Below are positions 11,841 through 17,795 of a stretch of 17,795 nt of DNA, in pieces. Each line of letters opens with the position of its first letter. The stretch's first letter is position 1. The DNA lies in contig CAKRZE010000026.1 of NCBI GenBank assembly GCA_934432725.1, forward strand, positions 1 through 17,795. Direction: 5' to 3'. The notes under the pieces are model-generated. The model had not been told where the DNA came from. It ran no database searches and was given only the letters and a program-made list of their open reading frames with translations. Origin of the DNA: an uncultured Eubacteriales bacterium (GTDB taxonomy: Bacteria; Bacillota; Clostridia; Oscillospirales; CAG-272). A program made the translations under genes and the position numbers.

Positions 11841-14741
11841 TTATCGCTCCGCGGCAGGCATCTCCCGCCGCTCCGTACTCTGTCCGTCCCGCAGGCGCTC
11901 CCGCTCAAAGATTGCCTTCAGATACTGTCCCGTATAGGAGGCAGGGTTCTCAGCCAGCTCCTCCGGGGTTCCGGCTCCGACCAAGGTGCCGCCGCGGTCT
12001 CCGCCCTCCGGCCCCAGGTCAATGATGTAATCCGCCGTTTTGATCACATCCAGATTATGCTCGATTACAAGCACCGAATTTCCGGCATCCACCAGCCGCT
12101 GCAAAACATCGATCAGCTTTTCCACATCTGCGGCATGCAGTCCGGTTGTCGGCTCATCCAGAATATAGATGGTGCGCCCCGTTGCACGCTTGGAGAGCTC
12201 GGTTGCAAGCTTGACGCGCTGCGCCTCTCCGCCGGACAGCGTAGTGGATGCCTGTCCGATCTTGACATAACCCAGTCCCACCTCATAGAGCGTGCGCAGA
12301 CGGCGGTACAGCTTCGGCAGGTTCTCAAAAAAGTGCATCCCCTCTTCGACCGTCATATCCAGCACATCCGAAATATTCTTCCCCTTGTAGCAGACCTCCA
12401 GCGTATCCCGGTTGTACCGTTTCCCCTTGCAGACCTCACAGGTCACGTATACATCCGGTAAAAAATGCATTTCGATGCAGGTCACGCCGTCTCCGCCGCA
12501 CGCCTCGCAGCGGCCGCCCTTGACGTTGAAGGAAAAGCGTCCCGCCGTATATCCGCGTTTTTTGGCATCGGGCGTAGAGGCAAACAGCTCGCGGATATCG
12601 TTGAACAGCCCGGTATAGGTGGCAGGATTGGAGCGCGGCGTCCTGCCGATCGGACTTTGATCGATTGCTATCACCTTGTCAAGGTTCTCCATGCCTTCGA
12701 TCCTGTCGTGCCTGCCCGGATAGGTGTATGCCCGGTTCAGGTCGTGTGCCAGCCGATTCAGAAGAATGCCGTTGACCAGAGACGACTTTCCGGACCCGGA
12801 TACCCCGGTCACGCAGACAAAGCAGCCGAGCGGGATCGAGACATCAATATGCTTCAGGTTATGCTCCGAGGCTCCGAACACCGTCAGACTCTTCCCGTTT
12901 CCCGGACGCCGGACGGCAGGGACCGCGATTCTGCGTCTGCCGGACAGAAACGCACCCGTCACCGATGTGGGATGATGCATGACCTCCTGCGGGGTACCCT
13001 GCGCCACGATTGTTCCGCCGTGAATGCCGGCGCCCGGACCGATATCCACGATATAGTCTGACTCCAGCATGGTCTCCTCATCGTGCTCCACCACGATCAG
13101 GCTGTTTCCGACATCCCGCAGCTTTTTCAGTGTTTCGATCAGCTTGTGGTTGTCACGCTGGTGCAGTCCGATGCTCGGTTCATCCAGAATATACAGAACG
13201 CCGACCAGCGAGGAGCCGATCTGGGTTGCAAGCCGGATCCGCTGCGCCTCTCCGCCGGAAAGCGTCCCGGCGCTGCGCGCCAGCGTCAGATATTCCAGTC
13301 CCACATTCTCCAAAAAGCCGAGACGTGCCCGCAGCTCCTTCATGATCTCCTTTGCGATGGTCTGCTCCGTTTCCGTCAGGCAAAGACCGTTTACAAAGCG
13401 CAGCGCATCGGTGACAGAGAGCGAGCAAAGCTCATGAATGTTTTTCCCGCCGACCGTCACCGCAAGCACCATCGGATTCAACCGCTTGCCGCCGCATTTC
13501 GGACAGGCGACATTTTCGATAAAATCCTCATAATACGGATCCTGCGTGCGGTCATAGCGCTGCTGGATCATATTTACAATTCCCTCAAAGCGCACACCGT
13601 GCTGATGGTGCACCGCCCCGTCAAAGGAGCGGTCCACATCATAGGTTTCCTCTCCCGTTCCGTAAAGCAGCGCCTGCCGCGCCTCCGGGGACAGCCTTCC
13701 GACCGGCGTATCCAGCGTAAAGCCGTGCTTTTTTCCGACCAGCACGATCAGCGGTCCGAGCCATGTCTGCTCGTCTATGGACTTGAAGCCGTTGACCTGC
13801 ACCGCGCCCTGCCGCAGGGAGAGTGAACGGTCCGGCAGAATCCTCTCCTCCGAGACAACGCGCATTTCCCCGAGTCCCGCACACGCCTCACAGGCGCCGG
13901 CTGGATTGTTGAAGGAAAACATCCGGGGAGACAGCTCCCCGATGCTGAAGCCATGCTCCTCGCAGGCATAATTCTGCGAAAAGGTCAGCTCCGCATCCCC
14001 GTCATATGCATCTCCTTCGCGCTTCACAATGGATATCCCGACATTTCCGTCCGCAAGATTCAGCGCATTTTCAATGGAGTCGGCAAGCCGGGACCGGATC
14101 CCCTCCCGGATGACAAGCCGGTCCACCACAATTTCCACCGTGTGCTTTTTATTCTTTTCCAGTCCGATCTTTTCGGAAAGCTCATACAGAATGCCGTCCG
14201 CCCGCACCCGCACATATCCGGATTTTGCCGCATCCGCAAAGACCTTTTCATGCATTCCCTTTTTGCCGCGTACCACGGGAGCAAGCACCATAAAGCGCGT
14301 TCCCTCCGGCAGCATCAGAACGCGGTCAATGATCTGATCCACCGTCTGCTGACGGATCTCCCTGCCGCAAACCGGGCAGTGCGGTATTCCGATGCGGGCA
14401 TACAGAAGCCGCAGATAGTCGTAGATCTCGGTCACGGTTCCGACCGTGGAGCGCGGATTCTTGGAGGTCGTCTTCTGATCGATGGATATCGCCGGAGAAA
14501 GTCCCTCGATGGAATCAATATCCGGCTTGTCCATCTGTCCGATAAACATCCTTGCATAGGAGGACAGCGATTCCACAAACCGCCGGTGTCCCTCCGCATA
14601 AATGGTATCAAATGCCAGCGAGGACTTACCGGAGCCGGACAGCCCGGTGAAAATCACCAGCTTATCCCGCGGAATCGTCAGCGTCACATTTTTCAGATTA
14701 TGCACCCGTGCGCCTCGCACGGTAAGATACGGTGTTGCCAT
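11841..14741 (-). CDS. uvrA: Excinuclease ABC subunit A (UvrA)
   Basis: A 966-residue damage-sensing ATPase of nucleotide excision repair, slightly longer than the 940 residues of the E. coli protein. It forms a dimer that scans DNA and loads UvrB at lesions. Both ABC modules are intact: Walker A GLSGSGKS at 33-40 and GVSGSGKS at 646-653, signature LSGGE at 494-498 and 835-839, and Walker B ILDEPS near 518-523 and ILDEPT near 860-865. The zinc module of the second half is Cys745, Cys748, Cys768 and Cys771; further cysteine pairs lie at 122/125, 284/287 and 413/416. The ATG at 14741 is set by homology (ATPYLTVRGARVHNLKN); the ribosome site is weak, with GGAAGAG some 14 bases away. It follows uvrB on the same strand after 292 bases. 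Confidence 0.97.
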   Translation of the reverse strand: MATPYLTVRGARVHNLKNVTLTIPRDKLVIFTGLSGSGKSSLAFDTIYAEGHRRFVESLSSYARMFIGQMDKPDIDSIEGLSPAISIDQKTTSKNPRSTVGTVTEIYDYLRLLYARIGIPHCPVCGREIRQQTVDQIIDRVLMLPEGTRFMVLAPVVRGKKGMHEKVFADAAKSGYVRVRADGILYELSEKIGLEKNKKHTVEIVVDRLVIREGIRSRLADSIENALNLADGNVGISIVKREGDAYDGDAELTFSQNYACEEHGFSIGELSPRMFSFNNPAGACEACAGLGEMRVVSEERILPDRSLSLRQGAVQVNGFKSIDEQTWLGPLIVLVGKKHGFTLDTPVGRLSPEARQALLYGTGEETYDVDRSFDGAVHHQHGVRFEGIVNMIQQRYDRTQDPYYEDFIENVACPKCGGKRLNPMVLAVTVGGKNIHELCSLSVTDALRFVNGLCLTETEQTIAKEIMKELRARLGFLENVGLEYLTLARSAGTLSGGEAQRIRLATQIGSSLVGVLYILDEPSIGLHQRDNHKLIETLKKLRDVGNSLIVVEHDEETMLESDYIVDIGPGAGIHGGTIVAQGTPQEVMHHPTSVTGAFLSGRRRIAVPAVRRPGNGKSLTVFGASEHNLKHIDVSIPLGCFVCVTGVSGSGKSSLVNGILLNRLAHDLNRAYTYPGRHDRIEGMENLDKVIAIDQSPIGRTPRSNPATYTGLFNDIRELFASTPDAKKRGYTAGRFSFNVKGGRCEACGGDGVTCIEMHFLPDVYVTCEVCKGKRYNRDTLEVCYKGKNISDVLDMTVEEGMHFFENLPKLYRRLRTLYEVGLGYVKIGQASTTLSGGEAQRVKLATELSKRATGRTIYILDEPTTGLHAADVEKLIDVLQRLVDAGNSVLVIEHNLDVIKTADYIIDLGPEGGDRGGTLVGAGTPEELAENPASYTGQYLKAIFERERLRDGQSTERREMPAAER

Positions 14742-15033
14742 AGTCCGTTTATTCTCTTCCGCACCTCCCGGTGCGCCCTTCCCTGCGGCTGCCCTCACGG
14801 CGCCGCATTTTTCACAATATATCCCATCCCCCGGCAGCCGAAAACGGTTTTTCTGCAAAAAGACCGCAAGCGCGGGGATATCCGATGCCGGTATTCCTTC
14901 TCTGCGGTCAAAACCGCCGCTGCTCCGGATAAAAGCCTCAGACCCGGAGGAGACAGCCGCTTTCACGCTGCGGCTTCGGTCCCTGCGGGCAGCTTTGAGC
15001 CATGCAGCCTGCTTCGGCAGCACTGCGGCAAAG
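14742..15033. other. uvrB-uvrA spacer, open in the uvrA frame
   Basis: 292 bases with no stop in the uvrA frame back to an ATG at 15023 (94 extra codons). The translated spacer has an isolated CEKC but otherwise no UvrA or known-domain character and no ribosome site at 15023, so I treat it as non-coding. GCACC and GGTGC (about 14766-14779) form a small hairpin close to the uvrA start. TATATT near 14820 on the minus strand might be a -10 box, but its -35 is poor. Confidence 0.45.
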
Positions 15034-16998
15034 CTATTCCTTCAGCTTTTTGATCTGATCACGCAGGTACGCCGCGCGCTCAAATTCAAGCGCCTTTGCC
15101 GCCTGCTTCATTTCCTCTGTCAGGGAGGCGATTGCCGCAGCCTTATCCTTTCCGGAAAGCTTCTTCGGCAGCTTCGGCAATTCCTCCTTTGCCGTTTCCT
15201 TCCTGCCGATTTCAATCAGCTCGCGCACTGCCTTCCGGATCGTCTGAGGCGTAATTCCGTGCGCTTCGTTGTATGCCTGCTGAATGCGTCGGCGGCGGTT
15301 CGTCTCATCCACGGCATACCGCATGGAATCCGTCATCTGATCGGCATACAGGATCACCCTTCCGTCCGCATTGCGGGCGGCGCGTCCGATTGTCTGGATC
15401 AGGGAGGTGGCGGAGCGGAACAAACCTTCCTTGTCGGCATCCAGCACCGCAACAAGAGAGACCTCCGGAATGTCCAGTCCCTCGCGCAGAAGGTTGATGC
15501 CGACCAGAACGTCAAAGGTACCGAGACGCAGATCGCGGATGATCTCCATACGCTCCATTGTCTCCACATCATGGTGAATATATTTGACCTTGATCAGGTT
15601 CATTTCCAGAAATTCGGTCAGATCCTCCGCCATTTTTGTGGTAAGCGTTGTCACAAGGACGCGTTCATGCCGCTCCTCGCGCAAATGAATCTCCCCGATC
15701 AGATCATCGACCTGCCCCTTGATCGGACGGATCTCAATCAGCGGATCCAGAAGCCCCGTCGGACGGATGATCTGCTCCACCGTCTGCTCGGAGCGCTTCA
15801 GCTCATACTGCGCCGGCGTTGCCGAAACACAGATCATCTGATTGACCTTTTTCTCAAACTCATCGAAATGCAGCGGACGGTTGTCAAACGCAGACGGCAG
15901 CCGGAAGCCATACTCAACCAGGGACTGCTTCCGGGCGCGGTCGCCCTTCCCCATCGCGCGGATCTGCGGAAGCATGACGTGCGATTCATCGACAAACAGC
16001 AGATAGTCCTTCGGAAAGTAATCCATCAGCGTATACGGCGTTGATCCGGGCTCCCTTCCGGAGAAGATCCGCGAATAATTCTCCACGCCGGAGCAATATC
16101 CGATTTCCCGGATCATTTCCATGTCATAACGGGTTCGTTCCTCAATCCGCTGTGCTTCAATCAGCTTATTCTGCGACCGGAAATATGCGGCTCGCTCCTC
16201 CATTTCAGCCTCGATCACGGAAAGCGCCGCTTCCCGCTTGTCATCGGTCGTTGCATAATGCGTTGCGGGAAAGATCGGCACATACACCATGTCACGCAAA
16301 AGCTCTCCCGTCACCACGCTGATTTCGGTCACCCGGTCGATCTCCTCCCCGAAGAACTCCACGCGTATGGCTTTCCCATCGGAGGATGCCGGATAAATTT
16401 CAACCACATCTCCGCGCACCCGGAATTTACCGCGCACAAAATTGATGTCATTGCGCTCATAGTTGATCGCGATCAGGTGCTCGATCAGCTCATCCCGGTC
16501 TAGCGCCATTCCCGGGCGCAGCGAAATCATCAGCTGCGTATAATCCTCCGGGTCACCCAAGCTGTAGATGCAGGAAACGGAAGCCACAATAATCACGTCC
16601 CGTCTCTCAAACAGCGAGGAGGTTGCACTGTGCCGCAGCTGATCAATTTCATCGTTGATCATGGAATCCTTTTCAATATAGACATCCTTGCCCGGAATAT
16701 ACGCCTCCGGCTGATAATAGTCGTAGTAGGATACAAAAAATTCCACTGCATTGTGCGGAAAGAACGCACGCATTTCACTGCACAGCTGTGCGGCAAGCGT
16801 TTTATTCGGCTCAAGAATCAGGGTCGGGCGGTTGACTTTTGCAATGATGTTCGCCATGGTAAACGTCTTGCCGGAGCCGGTCACACCGAGCAGGACCTGC
16901 TCCCGTTTGCCCTCCAGAACCCCCTCAGAGAGCTTTTCAATCGCCTCCGGCTGATCCCCGGTCGGCTGAAAGCCCGAAACCAATTCGAAATGATCCAA
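15034..16998 (-). CDS. uvrB: Excinuclease ABC subunit B (UvrB)
   Basis: A 654-residue DNA-damage verification helicase of nucleotide excision repair, the usual length. UvrA delivers it to lesions and it then recruits UvrC. Walker A GVTGSGKT is at residues 38-45, the beta-hairpin that wedges between the strands begins at YYDYYQPEAY (91-100), the DEAD-like box is in LLFVDESHVMLPQ, and the C-terminal UVR domain that contacts UvrC ends the protein (ALEFERAAYLRDQIKKLK). The start is a TTG at 16998: GGAGG lies at 17008-17012 with a 9-base spacer, and family sequence begins right there (DHFELVSGFQPTGDQPEAI). The only upstream ATG, at 17121, would add 41 residues of non-family sequence. uvrA follows on the same strand, so the two probably form an operon. 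Confidence 0.96.
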   Translation of the reverse strand: MDHFELVSGFQPTGDQPEAIEKLSEGVLEGKREQVLLGVTGSGKTFTMANIIAKVNRPTLILEPNKTLAAQLCSEMRAFFPHNAVEFFVSYYDYYQPEAYIPGKDVYIEKDSMINDEIDQLRHSATSSLFERRDVIIVASVSCIYSLGDPEDYTQLMISLRPGMALDRDELIEHLIAINYERNDINFVRGKFRVRGDVVEIYPASSDGKAIRVEFFGEEIDRVTEISVVTGELLRDMVYVPIFPATHYATTDDKREAALSVIEAEMEERAAYFRSQNKLIEAQRIEERTRYDMEMIREIGYCSGVENYSRIFSGREPGSTPYTLMDYFPKDYLLFVDESHVMLPQIRAMGKGDRARKQSLVEYGFRLPSAFDNRPLHFDEFEKKVNQMICVSATPAQYELKRSEQTVEQIIRPTGLLDPLIEIRPIKGQVDDLIGEIHLREERHERVLVTTLTTKMAEDLTEFLEMNLIKVKYIHHDVETMERMEIIRDLRLGTFDVLVGINLLREGLDIPEVSLVAVLDADKEGLFRSATSLIQTIGRAARNADGRVILYADQMTDSMRYAVDETNRRRRIQQAYNEAHGITPQTIRKAVRELIEIGRKETAKEELPKLPKKLSGKDKAAAIASLTEEMKQAAKALEFERAAYLRDQIKKLKE

Positions 16999-17795
16999 AC
17001 GTCTCCACCTCCGTATCCAAGTATTTCCGTACCCGCCCGGCAACCGGGCACATAACCGTGCCAGCCGTTCAGAGAGCGTTGCCCCCCTCCCTGTGCAGCC
17101 CGGCTCCGCGCTGCGGCGCAAAGCACATCGGGCGGCTCATCCTCCGTCAAAGCGTCCCTCGCATCGTCCCGACCGCCTAAGGAGGCGGTTTGTGCGGCGG
17201 ATCTGCACAATTTCATGTGCCAAAAAACAAAAAGCAGACCGGATGCCCGGCATTGCGCCTCTGCTCTCCGTCCGGCTGCGGCAAACAGCAGAGCAAGATC
17301 ATATGTTCGCCCTCATGCCCGCGCTCTTGCAGATTTTATCGGTCGCGGCAAGGCAAATCACTCTCTGAACCGGCAGGATGGCGCATGCAAAGAACCAACC
17401 GCCGATGTGCAAAATCAACGCATCGGACAGCCCCCCGTTCCACCTTTTTGCAAAGCGGAAAAGAATCATATGTACGCCATATAGGAACAACGTATCGTCC
17501 GGGCACCGACAGACAGCATTGCCCAAAAAACATGCAGTCTGCTTTAATGGGGGCAATTCAAGCGCTTCTGAAACAGCTGCATATCTGCATGTACATTCTT
17601 CCGCCGCGCCATCCCCCGAATACAACCCAATTTAAGCGGAGCGTACGAATGCAGCAGCCAATTGCGCCTGTCGGACGAATGTTATTCCGCATTTGTCGTA
17701 CCGAAAATTTATGTCAAACATCATGAATTTGACGGCAAAGCCGCAAATTCGCAAAATGCGGCAGCTTAACTGTGCCTCTCGGGTAAGTGTTATCC
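16999..17795. other. Region upstream of uvrB
   Basis: 797 bases up to the window edge with no supported gene; short frames on both strands lack ribosome sites and family features. Structure seen: GCCCGG (17035-17040) and CCGGGC (17044-17049) in the uvrB leader; ACCGCCT (17172-17178) and AGGCGGT (17183-17189) with loop AAGG; GCACA (17205-17209) and TGTGC (17216-17220); and GAATTTG-A-CGGC (17725-17736) with GCCGCAAATTC (17740-17750). A LexA-like sequence lies at 17296-17309. No strong minus-strand promoter was found. Confidence 0.5.
17296..17309 (-). promoter_or_regulatory. Candidate LexA (SOS) box upstream of uvrB
   Basis: The minus strand reads CGAACATATGATCT, which departs from the Gram-positive LexA consensus CGAACRNRYGTTCG at two positions, both in the right half. 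It overlaps a -10-like TATGAT. It is about 300 bases before the uvrB start, and uvrBA is a usual LexA target in Bacillota, so the match is plausible but not secure. Confidence 0.3.

Noticed and set aside
17299..17625. A 108-codon minus-strand frame upstream of uvrB
   Set aside because: Partly hydrophobic translation, but no ribosome site and no family likeness; overlapping frames of similar length exist on both strands.

Overview
The window carries housekeeping genes of a low-motility-of-content, chromosomal type, most likely from an anaerobic Clostridia (Bacillota), perhaps the Oscillospiraceae/Ruminococcaceae side. The reasons are Shine-Dalgarno-led starts including GTG and TTG, a CD3324-type small helix-turn-helix protein, an M16C (PreP-like) peptidase, a MurQ/MurK-like pair, and a moderately GC-rich composition by eye with AT-rich promoters. 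I see no phage, transposase, CRISPR, rRNA or tRNA.

Layout. Left end, plus strand: trmL (150-647), then a small HTH protein gene (1257-1547) behind a structured leader that holds a 13-codon reading frame, closed by a clear terminator. Everything else lies on the minus strand and reads right to left: uvrB (16998-15034), uvrA (14741-11841), a nitroreductase (11712-11182), a MurK/NagK-like kinase (11176-10223), murQ (9454-8621), an M16C metallopeptidase (8186-5289), serC (4504-3416) and serA (3052-1886). The plus and minus blocks converge at about 1550-1880.

Function. UvrB and UvrA are the damage-recognition half of nucleotide excision repair; uvrC is not here. SerC and SerA are two consecutive steps from 3-phosphoglycerate to phosphoserine. 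The kinase and MurQ together would turn MurNAc from wall turnover into GlcNAc-6-phosphate. TrmL modifies the tRNA wobble base. The M16C enzyme degrades peptides.

What stands out is the space between genes. The ten confident genes cover about 13.1 of 17.8 kb (about 74%), so a quarter is non-coding, with gaps of 290 to 800 bases between genes that in many genomes are nearly contiguous. These gaps are full of perfect inverted repeats: a two-hairpin leader with a mini-ORF (1110-1222), a nested 14-bp hairpin between serC and serA, a palindrome at the predicted serC transcript start, a chain of five hairpins ahead of the M16C gene, and degenerate tandem hairpin repeats between the kinase and murQ. 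I do not see a complete new protein system. The best candidates for undescribed biology are these RNA/DNA structures.
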